From positions 1,674,001-1,738,000 of the forward strand of contig NZ_PDBX01000001.1 of assembly GCF_002564105.1 (NCBI RefSeq): 64,000 nucleotides of DNA, read 5' to 3'. The notes beneath the pieces were generated by a model. It was not told the DNA's origin and made no database searches. It was given only the letters and a program-made list of their open reading frames with translations. Of the stretch, positions 17,746 through 26,318 are shown in pieces (the first letter of the stretch is position 1; the number at the start of each line of letters is the position of its first letter). The DNA is from Collimonas sp. PA-H2. Lineage in GTDB: Bacteria > Pseudomonadota > Gammaproteobacteria > Burkholderiales > Burkholderiaceae_D. The translations under genes and the position numbers were made by a program.

Positions 17746-19314
17746 GTGGCGACGATAAAAAGGCTGGTGCTGAAAAACTTCAAGCGGTTCAAAACGCTTG
17801 AACTAGAGTTTGATCCTGAGCTGAACATTCTGGTTGGCGGCAATGAGGCCGGCAAGAGCTCCGTTCTCCAGGCACTAGACATCGTGCTCAGTGCCAGCCG
17901 AAGCAAAGTAGAAGCGCTGAGTCTAGAGACCCTTTTCAATGCGGAGTGCATCGCGGAATTCCTTGGCGGCGAGAGGAAGATTGAAGATCTCCCGGAACTC
18001 CTAGTCGAGGTGTACCTCGACGGGATTGACGGACACCACGACCTCGATGGTCGAAACAACAGCAAGGGAGCTGACCATCTCGGTATCAAGATGGTGTGCA
18101 AGCCGGTTGACGAATACACCAAGGTCATCCGAAGCATTCTGACTGAGAAGCATGAAAGCTTCCCGTTCGAGTATTACAGCGTCTACTTCCTTACCTTTAC
18201 GGACGAAGCAATTTTTCCGCACAAGAAGCCGCTCAAACACCTGCTCCTCGATAGCGCACAAATCAACAACGAATACGCGACGCGTGAGTACACACGTTCC
18301 ATGTACGCCGCGCACGCGACCGTCGTCCAGCGCAACCATCACGGATTCGAGTACCGCAAGGCAAAATCGAAGTTCAAGGACGATGTCTTCAAGGCAATGA
18401 ATGACGCCCTGGACACCTACAAGTTCGATGTTCGCACCAGCCCGAAAGCCAGTGTCGAAACGGATATCATCATCACTGAAGGTGACATTCCGATCGATAG
18501 CAAGGGCAAGGGCCGTCAGTGCTTTATCAAGACAGAGTTCGCCCTAAGCAACCGCGAGCACGCGCTCGATGTTCTCCTCCTTGAAGAGCCCGAGAACCAC
18601 CTGAGCCATGTCCACATGCACAAGCTCATCGAGCGCATCCGGGCATCTGTAAAGAAGCAGCTCTTTATCGCCACGCACAGCAGCTTCATCGCGACGCGGT
18701 TGAACCTCAAGAAGGTGCTGATATTGAGTGAGGAGAATCCGTCCCGACCAGCATCCCTCAAAGATCTCAGTCAGGGGACTGCAGACTTCTTCATGAAGGC
18801 TCCCGACAATAACGTCCTTGAGCTTGCTTTGTGCAAGAAGGCAATCCTTGTCGAGGGCGACGCCGAGTTCATCCTCATGGACGCACTCTACAAGAACAGT
18901 ACCAATGGCGCCAGCACCGACGCAGACGGTATCCATGTGATCTCTGTCGACGGCACAAGCTTCAAGCGCTATCTCGAACTCGCAAAGCTGCTCGGCATCA
19001 AGATCGCAGTCATCCGTGATAACGATGGTGACTACCAGGCGAACTGTATCGCCAACTACGCCGACTACGCCTCGGCTTCGATCCAAGTTTTCGCAGATGA
19101 CAAAGATGCGCGGTACACGTTCGAAGTCTGTATGTACCAAGACAACAAGGCCATTTGTGACGGTCAGTTCGCAGCGGGCCGCAAGAAGCTGACCGTAGAA
19201 GAATACATGTTGAAGAACAAGACGGATGCTGCGTTCCAACTGCTCGAGACAAAGGGCACCGAACTTGTCGCGCCAGCATACATCCAGCAGGCCGTCGCAT
19301 GGATAAGAACGTAA
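17746..19314 (+). CDS. OLD-family ATPase/TOPRIM nuclease (GajA-like)
   Basis: A 522-residue class 2 OLD-type protein. The N-terminal ABC-like ATPase shows Walker A GGNEAGKS (31-38), Walker B LLLEEPEN (277-284) and the His switch FIATHSS. The C-terminal TOPRIM domain has VEGDAE (369-374) and RDNDGD (424-429), the metal-binding Glu and Asp residues, so nuclease activity is expected. The GTG at 17746 is chosen because GGAAAGGA lies just upstream and the protein then begins VATIKRLVLKNFKRF; a TTG at 17725 is the alternative. GajA of the Gabija defence system has this build and is slightly longer. Confidence 0.85.
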   Translation: MATIKRLVLKNFKRFKTLELEFDPELNILVGGNEAGKSSVLQALDIVLSASRSKVEALSLETLFNAECIAEFLGGERKIEDLPELLVEVYLDGIDGHHDLDGRNNSKGADHLGIKMVCKPVDEYTKVIRSILTEKHESFPFEYYSVYFLTFTDEAIFPHKKPLKHLLLDSAQINNEYATREYTRSMYAAHATVVQRNHHGFEYRKAKSKFKDDVFKAMNDALDTYKFDVRTSPKASVETDIIITEGDIPIDSKGKGRQCFIKTEFALSNREHALDVLLLEEPENHLSHVHMHKLIERIRASVKKQLFIATHSSFIATRLNLKKVLILSEENPSRPASLKDLSQGTADFFMKAPDNNVLELALCKKAILVEGDAEFILMDALYKNSTNGASTDADGIHVISVDGTSFKRYLELAKLLGIKIAVIRDNDGDYQANCIANYADYASASIQVFADDKDARYTFEVCMYQDNKAICDGQFAAGRKKLTVEEYMLKNKTDAAFQLLETKGTELVAPAYIQQAVAWIRT

Positions 19315-20330
19315 TCTTCGCCGTTGCGGGATCCGGCAAAACCTCCCGCCTTGTCGCCAACCTCGATGAGGTGCGACGCTTCCTCATCGTCACGTACACG
19401 GAGTCGAATCACGACAATCTGCGCAGCAAGATAATCCAGCGCTTCGGCTACTTTCCGGCAAACATCACGCTCTATACCTACTTCAAGTTCCTACACGGAT
19501 TCTGCTATCGGCCGTTCCTTCGATCGAAGAAGAACACCAAAGGCGTGACATTCACGCTCCCGCCGACATTCCCGCGGTATCCATTGTCAGACGACCGGCG
19601 CTACGTGTCCACCAGCCGCCGGCTCTACGCCAACCGACTCGCCAAGTTTATCGAGCAATCCAATCTGGTCGGCGCTGTCGTGACGCGTATGGAGAAGTAT
19701 TTCGATGTCTTCTTCGTCGACGAAGTCCAGGACTTCGCGGGGCATGACTTCAATTTTTTGATGGCCATCAGCGCCGCCAAGCTGAACGCCATCTTTGTCG
19801 GCGACTTTTTCCAGCACACGTTTGACACGAGCCGCGACGGAAATGTGAACGCCAGTCTTCATGACGACTACAACGCCTACAGAGCCAAGTTCAAAGCGGC
19901 CAAGCTCGCGGTCGACACGGACAGCCTCAGGAAGAGCCGTCGATGCAGCAAGAGCGTCTGCGACTTCATCACGGAGAAGATCGGTATCGCGATTGAGGCC
20001 AACGATGATCGGGAAAGCGTCGTTAGGTACGAGGATGACCCAGCGGCAGTGCTCGCCCTCTATGAAGATCCAGGGACGGTGAAGCTGTTCTACAAGGAGC
20101 ACCACAAGTACGCCTGCTACTCCCAAAACTGGGGAGCGTCGAAGGGCGTGGATCGGTATCAGGACGTCTGCGTAGTCCTTAATCCCGCCAACGTGAAAGC
20201 TTGGCAGAATGGAAGCTTTCGGGACATCAACGCTGAGACACGGAACAAACTCTACGTTGCCTGTTCGAGGGCGAGGGGCAGCCTGACGTTCGTCCCCGAG
20301 TCTCTGCTCAAGACTTACAAGCGATCCTAG
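19299..20330 (+). CDS. Compact UvrD-like helicase (GajB-like)
   Basis: A 343-residue superfamily 1 helicase: Walker A AVAGSGKT (8-15), motif II VFFVDEVQD (137-145), motif III AIFVGDFFQHTF, and motif VI-like NKLYVACSRARGSLTF near the C terminus. It is shorter than the roughly 490-residue GajB and seems to lack much of the 1B/2B insertions. It overlaps the OLD-like gene by 16 bp, so the pair is co-translated. In Gabija the helicase-like partner senses or processes DNA ends for GajA. Assignment as Gabija-like rests on domain pairing. Confidence 0.8.
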   Translation: MDKNVIFAVAGSGKTSRLVANLDEVRRFLIVTYTESNHDNLRSKIIQRFGYFPANITLYTYFKFLHGFCYRPFLRSKKNTKGVTFTLPPTFPRYPLSDDRRYVSTSRRLYANRLAKFIEQSNLVGAVVTRMEKYFDVFFVDEVQDFAGHDFNFLMAISAAKLNAIFVGDFFQHTFDTSRDGNVNASLHDDYNAYRAKFKAAKLAVDTDSLRKSRRCSKSVCDFITEKIGIAIEANDDRESVVRYEDDPAAVLALYEDPGTVKLFYKEHHKYACYSQNWGASKGVDRYQDVCVVLNPANVKAWQNGSFRDINAETRNKLYVACSRARGSLTFVPESLLKTYKRS

Positions 20331-20419
20331 CTCTGTTCCGGGCCGATCGGGAGATCTGTGACTTTGTGGGCCAGGTGCCACACAAGAGTGTCGGGAGAGA
20401 ATGCGGGTCGCACATTGAT

Positions 20420-20468
20420 ACGTTACGTTATGATTTATTCGTTATGTTACGTTATGTTATGAAATAAC
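20420..20468. repeat. Cluster of short ACGTTA/CGTTATG direct repeats
   Basis: About 49 AT-rich bases contain CGTTACGTTATG once and GTTATGTTACGTTATGTTATG directly after a short spacer, so the unit GTTAYGTTATG recurs. Such clusters can be partition or regulator sites, or slipped simple repeats. No ParB gene is on the island. Confidence 0.55.
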
Positions 20469-20487
20469 AATGGCCGCACTAATACCC

Positions 20488-20680
20488 CCGAAGTAATGCT
20501 TCGGATTCAGCTATGACAGCTCATTTCGGATCAATTGTGTGCCAAAATACTGCCCAAGACTGTTCGAGAGCGAGTGAAAGACGAACGTGCTGCTCGGAAC
20601 GATTCGGGTCCTGCGGATAGCAGGGGTAACAGAACCTCGCAAGCCTAGCTTGGCGAGAGAAGGCCCTTCGGGGCCTTTTT
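20488..20680 (+). ncRNA. Candidate structured RNA ending in a terminator
   Basis: Successive plus-strand hairpins: CCGAAG/CTTCGG (20488-20504), CCTGC/GCAGG (20610-20624), CTCGC/GCGAG with inner AAGC/GCTT (20636-20657) and a UUCG-capped terminator GGCCC-TTCG-GGGCC-TTTTT (20662-20680). This could be a small RNA or only the 3' end of the defence transcript ending at 20330. No promoter is identified. Confidence 0.35.
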
Positions 20681-20770
20681 CTTCGCCAGTTTCGGCGTCT
20701 TCTCCCTCGACGGGTACGCGCCGGAGATCTGGCCGACCAACGCTTCCTTGAAGCCCTCGATTAAAACAAT
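20645..20770 (-). pseudogene. Possible C-terminal remnant of an unknown gene
   Basis: The minus strand encodes about 40 residues with good GC-rich codon use (IEGFKEALVGQISGAYPSRE...) and a Lys-rich end before TAG. A stop lies directly upstream and there is no start. It may be the tail of a decayed gene; the terminator hairpin overlaps it. The call is weak. Confidence 0.25.
20662..20680 (+). terminator. Strong terminator with UUCG loop
   Basis: GGCCC-TTCG-GGGCC followed by five T. The position, 330 bp after the Gabija-like operon, means it ends either that transcript or a separate small RNA. Confidence 0.75.
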
Positions 20771-21225
20771 TTAAATCATCTTGGGTGAAGGATTTTTTCT
20801 ACCAGACTTGGGCCAATTACCGAATAATTCTATCGGCGCTCAAGCTATCAGATGATCGTCTTCGTTTTTTAGGCCACCCTTGCAAGCTGGTTTGCCCACG
20901 GTTGATCAACCTATAGCAAGGCGATTTGAGTCTGCTCGGCGCTTGGCGCCGATTGTCCGAGGCCGTAGGCCGTAGAGACAACCGAATGGGCAGATGCCGC
21001 CGAAGGACGGCACCTTGCCAAATCTACGGCGCTCCTCCAGAGCGTCCGCGCGTTGTCGATTGAACCGTCGCTTTTGGACCACCCCGCTCTATCGCAGACG
21101 CAGTCCGGATTTATACTGATCTTCGGCGCCAGCAGCAAATTGCCCTGTACCGGGCAAAATTTTGCACCATCTAGACATCTTAGAAAATGCCTTGACCCGT
21201 AACCTATACCTACCAACTTGCCGAG

Positions 21226-21560
21226 TTATCCACACACTGCGCCTGGTAAATATAAGGTAGAAGAAAGGTAGAGGCTTAACCATCCCGCTTCGGCCCAATG
21301 TTGGCGCGGCTTCCGAGCTGGTGGGTGGAATGCTATCCCGATAACACGGAATGCCATCCCGACAAAACGGAACGCTATCCCGTTAGCCACGGAACGTTAT
21401 CCCGATGGAACTGCACCACTTACCCACAAATTTACGTCGCAATTTAGCTTGAAATTACTTGTTTCAAAAAATACCCTAAGAATTTACAAATATGCAATAA
21501 TTCTTTTATGCAATCAATCTAGACAATTAGAGTAGCGACAAATTTTTCACCAATCACACT
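21226..21560. other. Candidate replication origin (oriV)
   Basis: Order of parts: exact DnaA box TTATCCACA (21226-21234), four iteron-like repeats (21327-21404), a one-mismatch DnaA box TTACCCACA (21420-21428), then about 110 bp of strongly AT-rich sequence up to the qatA leader. This is the classical layout of an iteron origin, and a TrfA-like initiator is on the same element. The repeat sequence differs from RK2 iterons, so the initiator-origin match is inferred. Confidence 0.7.
21327..21404 (+). repeat. Four iteron-like direct repeats
   Basis: Units GGAATGCTATCCCG (21327), GGAATGCCATCCCG (21348), GGAACGCTATCCCG (21369) and GGAACGTTATCCCG (21391). Start-to-start distances are 21, 21 and 22 bp, which is two helical turns, placing all units on one DNA face. 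Consensus is GGAAYGYYATCCCG. Confidence 0.85.
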
Positions 21561-21588
21561 TAAACAAAGTGAGACAGGGAGACTGAGG

Positions 21589-23391
21589 ATGTGGGCTGAC
21601 GTTGATACTAAGCTAGATTTTCTTAACTATTCAGAGGTCGCCGAACTGGTCACAGACGTCGTCCGCGATCCAGCAATGAGGCCGGTAACCGTCGGCGTTT
21701 TCGGCACATGGGGTACGGGCAAGTCAACACTGCTGAACCTGATCGAAGGAAAACTGAATTCAGCAGCAACAGAATCTGATTTTGTCGTAGTCCGTTTCGA
21801 TGCATGGCTCTACCAAGGCTTTGATGATTCGCGCGCAGCATTAATGGAAGTCATCGCTACGACGCTCATCGAAAAAGCAGAAGATAACCCTGGATTATTA
21901 GCGCAGGCCAGGAAACTATTAGGGCGCGTCAACGGAATGCGGGCCTTGGGATTGCTCGTCGAAGGAGGAGCCTTGGCCATGGGTGTACCCACATTCGGCT
22001 GGGCCGGAAAAGGTATAAATGCTCTCGGCAATTTGATTTCAGGTGCCGGCGGCGAGGAGGACGTAGATACTCTAAAAGAAACTGGAGAGCATGTAAAAAA
22101 GCGCTCAGATGGATTATTGAATCCTGAAAAACAGAGAACCCCGCCGAAAGAGATCGCCGCGTTTAGAGCTGAGTTTGAGGCAGTTCTGGAGGGATTAAAC
22201 AAAACTCTCGTGGTATTCGTAGATAATCTTGACCGTTGTTTGCCTAAACAGACCATCCATACATTGGAAGCGCTACGGTTGTTCCTGTTCATGGGACATA
22301 CGGCATTTGTGGTAGCCGCAGATGAGGAGATGGTTCGACATTCCGTTAGCGAATATTTCAAAGATCTTGATGACCGCCATGTCACCGACTATTTAGACAA
22401 ATTGATTCAAGTGCCGGTTCGCGTACCAAGACTCGGCGTTCAAGAGGTCCGGGCGTATCTATTTCTGCTTTTCGCATCAAGGGGTGGTTTGGTCGACGCT
22501 ACGCATGTCGAGGCCTTGCGAATCGGACTTGAGTCAAATCTGCGAAAAGCATGGAAAGACGAGCCCATTAGCACTGAAGCAGCTCTCGCTTTACTAGGCA
22601 GCAGCCCTCCTGCTGATGTCGCCCTGGGATTCGGGATTGCCGATCGCATGGCAGGACTGTTAGCTAACTCCACGCTGGTACAGGGCAACCCGCGCATTGT
22701 GAAACGCATGCTAAATGTAGTCCGAATGCGTACTCGTGTCGCTACGCTACGCGAAATGCCCATAGATGAAGCTCTTATCGCCAAATTCGCGCTATTCGAA
22801 CGCTGTACAGACACAACTTCGATCGCCCATTTTTATACTGAAATTAATGCTGCCGCTGGTGGGAAACCAGAGGTTCTGGTCAAATTAGAGCAGTTGCTTG
22901 ACGATCCAGAGAATTTTAAGTTGGCATGCCCGGAACAATGGGCAGCAAAGGCGGAGTTCCTTCGAGAATGGCTAACACTAGATCCACCGCTGACAGGACT
23001 GGATCTGCGCCCCTTAGTCTATCTGAGCAGAGAGACTACACCATTGCGTGTACTCAAAGGCGGACTTTCCGAACCAGCGGCGGAAGCACTAAAAGTACTA
23101 CTCAGGACGTCCAACACGTCGTCACCTTCTGGACGAAGCGCCGTCCGTAGCATACCGGACGGAGAACATACTCAAGTGATGTCAGGCCTTATTCAGACTT
23201 TTCGATCACACACGAACTGGAGCGCTCGCCCACAGGGTTTCGACGGCGCGCTGATGCTTGCTGAACATTCCGCCGATTCCGGCAGCTTATTATCCTCATT
23301 CATTCACACCGTCATGCCAGTAAAACTGAGCCCTTGGCTCAAGGTGCTGGTCAAAGATACCGCATGGTTTAAAGCCAAGGAGAAACGCTGA
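21589..23391 (+). CDS. qatA: QatA: KAP-family ATPase of the Qat defence system
   Basis: A 600-residue KAP P-loop NTPase. Walker A is GTWGTGKS (39-46) and Walker B is VVFVDNLDR (208-216). Between them a hydrophobic stretch (about 117-155) may insert in the membrane, a known KAP feature. It is the first gene of a four-gene operon whose order and families match the experimentally known antiphage system QatABCD. The ATG at 21589 has AGGGAGA upstream. Its stop overlaps the qatB start by one base. Confidence 0.92.
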   Translation: MWADVDTKLDFLNYSEVAELVTDVVRDPAMRPVTVGVFGTWGTGKSTLLNLIEGKLNSAATESDFVVVRFDAWLYQGFDDSRAALMEVIATTLIEKAEDNPGLLAQARKLLGRVNGMRALGLLVEGGALAMGVPTFGWAGKGINALGNLISGAGGEEDVDTLKETGEHVKKRSDGLLNPEKQRTPPKEIAAFRAEFEAVLEGLNKTLVVFVDNLDRCLPKQTIHTLEALRLFLFMGHTAFVVAADEEMVRHSVSEYFKDLDDRHVTDYLDKLIQVPVRVPRLGVQEVRAYLFLLFASRGGLVDATHVEALRIGLESNLRKAWKDEPISTEAALALLGSSPPADVALGFGIADRMAGLLANSTLVQGNPRIVKRMLNVVRMRTRVATLREMPIDEALIAKFALFERCTDTTSIAHFYTEINAAAGGKPEVLVKLEQLLDDPENFKLACPEQWAAKAEFLREWLTLDPPLTGLDLRPLVYLSRETTPLRVLKGGLSEPAAEALKVLLRTSNTSSPSGRSAVRSIPDGEHTQVMSGLIQTFRSHTNWSARPQGFDGALMLAEHSADSGSLLSSFIHTVMPVKLSPWLKVLVKDTAWFKAKEKR

Positions 23392-24149
23392 TGGGAACAT
23401 CCACTTCAAGCCGTGGCCCTGGCGGTGACTCGCCACTTGTCCCACCTTGGGCGGACAAAGACGGTCAAGGCCCAGGCCCAATACCGCCCCCGCAGCGATT
23501 TAAGGAATTTCGAAAGAGTTTAGGAAAATTTGTTTCAGGCGGCAATCATTCCGATTTGCGTGCGGCACTGGGAAAATATGCTGGAACTGCCACTGGCGGC
23601 AACACCGTCGGCCCCCGCAGATTTGGATCCATGGCCCATGCAGGCGGGGCTTTGTTTGACGCGCTAACGGGGTCCCAGGACGGACGCGAGACTCCATCTC
23701 TCGATCTCACTACTCTAAATGGCCAAGATACGGATTTGGCCATCGATATCATTATTCGAGCGTTGTTGCCTAACGATGGCGATGATGATCGCATTCGTAT
23801 TGCCATGAATGAGGCGTTATCAGAATGCCTAGATGGCTATGCTGAGTTCGATTTTTCTCACATTACTGACGAGATGCTTGTTCAAATGATGCTTGCGTAC
23901 GTTGGCCGCTGTGTCTTCGGGCAAGTAGTCCTGGACTCAAAAGACGCTTTTGCAAGAGCAGAATCATCTGCACAAGCCGAGACAGCAGAAGCCGATCTGC
24001 TAGCATTAGTGGAAGCGGCCACAGACAAGCATATGCGTCCACTGCTCTCTGGAAATGTACGAATGTTTAATCGAACCCAAATTGCAGATGCTCAATTGCG
24101 TGCGATCACAGAAGTCTGGACTGAATGGGAGGCATACCTGCATGATTGA
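23391..24149 (+). CDS. qatB: QatB
   Basis: A 252-residue protein starting MGTSTSSRGPGGDSPLVPPW, a Gly/Pro-rich N terminus that I recall as typical of QatB, followed by LGKFVSGG and LGKYAGTATGG segments and a helical C-terminal part. No catalytic motif is visible and its molecular role in the family is unclear. It is translationally coupled to qatA and overlaps qatC by 8 bp, so it must be made with them. Confidence 0.88.
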   Translation: MGTSTSSRGPGGDSPLVPPWADKDGQGPGPIPPPQRFKEFRKSLGKFVSGGNHSDLRAALGKYAGTATGGNTVGPRRFGSMAHAGGALFDALTGSQDGRETPSLDLTTLNGQDTDLAIDIIIRALLPNDGDDDRIRIAMNEALSECLDGYAEFDFSHITDEMLVQMMLAYVGRCVFGQVVLDSKDAFARAESSAQAETAEADLLALVEAATDKHMRPLLSGNVRMFNRTQIADAQLRAITEVWTEWEAYLHD

Positions 24150-25452
24150 GATTATTTGTCATCACCTAGCAGCCGATCTGCCGGCCGGCGGGAACGGGAT
24201 AGTCCCCGTGCTAATGTACGGAAAAAGACCTCCCGCTTATGGCTCCACCTCAATCGGCGGGCCGGTTCTTAGCGCCGTACGTCGCTTAGGAGTTCCTGTA
24301 CACCAACGGGCTTTCGATTTGCTTACCATCGCAATGGCCGTCACAGCGGCAGACACGTTCGTGGATAGAGCGAGATCGGATGACGGCTGGACGAGGCAAT
24401 TCCAATTGCGCATTCCTCTCATTGATCCGTCTCCATGGCTGCCGGTGGTCCCCCTGTTAGAAAAGGCGCTACACTTTCTCAGCGGTGATTTATGGAGACT
24501 CGACTTGTTGCCGGGAGGCCCACAACGACCAATACCACAGGTTCGAGGCCGCCTGACCACGCTATCAGGGCATGACTGCGTCAGCCTATTCTCAGGGGGC
24601 TTAGACAGCGCAATTGGCGCAATGGATCTTTTGGCAAATCAAAAAATGCCTCTGCTAATCAGCCATTCCTATCGCGGGGACGCTGAGCGCCAGCACCTGG
24701 TCGGTGCGCATTTGCCAGTTACACTTTCCCGATTTTCAGCCGTAGCAAATCCAGTATCGATGCTTGGTGAAAGTAATGACGTTCAGATGCGGACGCGCAG
24801 CTTCAACTTTATAGCTTACGGAACCTTGGTCGCCGCAACCATGGCCGAACAAGGGATATCCAGATCGCCCGTTGATCTATATGTTCCTGAAAATGGTCTA
24901 ATAGCACTAAATCCTCCATTGACATTTCGTCGCATTGGTTCACTCAGTACCCGTACAACACACCCTCATTTTCTTGGACTTATTCAACAAATCTTGGACG
25001 CAACCGCTATCCCTGTTCACATCTCTAATCCGTATGCCCTAAAAACAAAAGGGGAAATGCTGGCTGGCTGCACCGATCAGGCGACCTTAAATTTGGTGGC
25101 GAAACATACCGTATCCTGTGGCAAGTGGAAAAGAACTAATATGCAATGTGGGAAGTGTGTCCCGTGCCTCATTCGACGTGCATCTTTTTTTTCCGCAGGA
25201 ATGCCAGACGACACCCAGTACGCACCGAATGGCAGCGATCTTTCAGCAGTAATGGCAAGTGACGCTAAAGACGATCTTATGGCGATGATCTTGGCGGCTA
25301 GGCGACTACCCGCGATAGACATAACTCGTTGGATACCCTCAGCGGGGCCACTCCCTGTAGAGAGAGCCGAACGCGATGCGCTGCTGGATGTCGCCAGCAG
25401 AGGTATGGCGGAAGTCAAGGCCTATTTAGATTCCCACAGCTTACTTGCATGA
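24142..25452 (+). CDS. qatC: QatC: QueC-like protein
   Basis: A 436-residue protein. A unique N-terminal region is followed by a QueC-like ATP-pyrophosphatase domain with PP-loop SGGLDS (151-156). A Cys cluster at 326, 336, 339 and 342 (MQCGKCVPC) can bind zinc, as in QueC. QueC makes 7-cyano-7-deazaguanine; in defence systems such domains may modify proteins or nucleotides. The start at 24142 is chosen since it gives MIEIICHHLAADLP and a small overlap with qatB; the frame is open further upstream inside qatB. Confidence 0.92.
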   Translation: MIEIICHHLAADLPAGGNGIVPVLMYGKRPPAYGSTSIGGPVLSAVRRLGVPVHQRAFDLLTIAMAVTAADTFVDRARSDDGWTRQFQLRIPLIDPSPWLPVVPLLEKALHFLSGDLWRLDLLPGGPQRPIPQVRGRLTTLSGHDCVSLFSGGLDSAIGAMDLLANQKMPLLISHSYRGDAERQHLVGAHLPVTLSRFSAVANPVSMLGESNDVQMRTRSFNFIAYGTLVAATMAEQGISRSPVDLYVPENGLIALNPPLTFRRIGSLSTRTTHPHFLGLIQQILDATAIPVHISNPYALKTKGEMLAGCTDQATLNLVAKHTVSCGKWKRTNMQCGKCVPCLIRRASFFSAGMPDDTQYAPNGSDLSAVMASDAKDDLMAMILAARRLPAIDITRWIPSAGPLPVERAERDALLDVASRGMAEVKAYLDSHSLLA

Positions 25453-26213
25453 CGCCAGTCGTTGACCTACATTGCCATCTTGATCTCTATCCTGACCCAG
25501 CTCTCGCGGTTGAGCAGTGTAGAGCATCGGGTTCATATATTCTATCGGTGACTACAACCCCCAAGGCATGGCGCGGGACAGTCAAATTAGCTAAGGGTCA
25601 TAACAGAATCAAAACAGCATTGGGCTTACATCCGCAGATTGCCCATGAGCGCATCGGCGAACTCAGTCTTTTTGACACGCTACTACCCGAAACACGCTAC
25701 GTAGGTGAAATCGGCCTCGATGGCAGCCCAGAATGCAAGTCCTATTGGCGAGAGCAATCTATCGTTTTTAACCATATTTTGACTTCTTGCGCACGAGCTG
25801 GGGGACGCATCATTACGATTCACAGCCGTAACGCAGCTACTAGTGTGCTAGACGCGCTGGCAGCGCATCCTACTGCGGGTATCCCTATTCTTCATTGGTT
25901 TTCCGGTACCAAGAGCGAACTTTTGCGCGCGATCGATATGGGCTGTTGGTTTTCAGTCGGTCCCGCCATGGTGCTTGGGAAACGCGGGCGAGACCTTGTG
26001 TCAGCGATGCCGAGGGACCGGATATTGACAGAGACTGATGGTCCGTTTGCGGCCATTCGCGGGAAACCCTTAGGCCCGGGAGAAGTTGCAAAAGCCCAAG
26101 ATGCGCTTGCGGCGTGTTGGAACGTTGATGTCGCTGAGGCCTCAGCTATTATTTTGACGTCTTTCCGCACGCTGGTAGGCGCCAAGGTTGGCGGGCCTGG
26201 TGCCGAAAAATAG
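25449..26213 (+). CDS. qatD: QatD: TatD-like nuclease
   Basis: A 254-residue TatD-family metal-dependent hydrolase. All expected ligands are seen: H8 and H10 (DLHCHLD), E87 (GEIGLD), H125 (TIHSRN), H149 (LHWFSG) and D197 (TETDGPF), so it should be an active DNase. The ATG overlaps the qatC stop (ATGA), fixing the start at 25449 and not at the upstream in-frame ATG 25329. It completes the Qat operon. Confidence 0.92.
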   Translation: MTPVVDLHCHLDLYPDPALAVEQCRASGSYILSVTTTPKAWRGTVKLAKGHNRIKTALGLHPQIAHERIGELSLFDTLLPETRYVGEIGLDGSPECKSYWREQSIVFNHILTSCARAGGRIITIHSRNAATSVLDALAAHPTAGIPILHWFSGTKSELLRAIDMGCWFSVGPAMVLGKRGRDLVSAMPRDRILTETDGPFAAIRGKPLGPGEVAKAQDALAACWNVDVAEASAIILTSFRTLVGAKVGGPGAEK

Positions 26214-26318
26214 AGCTGGCGAAGAGCGATTGAATTTAGAACGTGAAACACGTTACGCTTCAATAGCGCGTCAGATTTCTTTCAACCGAAAACTACTTAA
26301 TCAGTCGAAATCCTCCAG

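Larger units (their letters stand above)
20331..21225. other. Long non-coding stretch between the Gabija-like pair and the candidate origin
   Basis: No complete gene is convincing here. It holds a repeat cluster of GTTAYGTTATG type (20420-20468), a series of hairpins ending in a terminator (20488-20680), a possible gene remnant on the minus strand (20645-20770), and a CGGCGC/GCGCCG hairpin near 20938. Leftward frames at 20911-21298 look like chance openings, with no domain or ribosome binding site. Confidence 0.55.

Noticed and set aside
17746..20330. Assignment of the ATPase/helicase pair as PARIS or a plain RecF/UvrD repair pair
   Set aside because: PARIS has separate AriA and AriB genes without a helicase; here ATPase and TOPRIM are fused and followed by a UvrD-like gene, which fits class 2 OLD/Gabija better.
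20420..20468. CRISPR-like array
   Set aside because: Repeat unit is only about 11 bp without regular unique spacers, and there are no cas genes anywhere in the window.
20911..21298. Overlapping minus-strand frames of about 70-100 residues next to the candidate oriV
   Set aside because: No ribosome binding site, odd composition, and they run through the DnaA box and flanking non-coding repeats.
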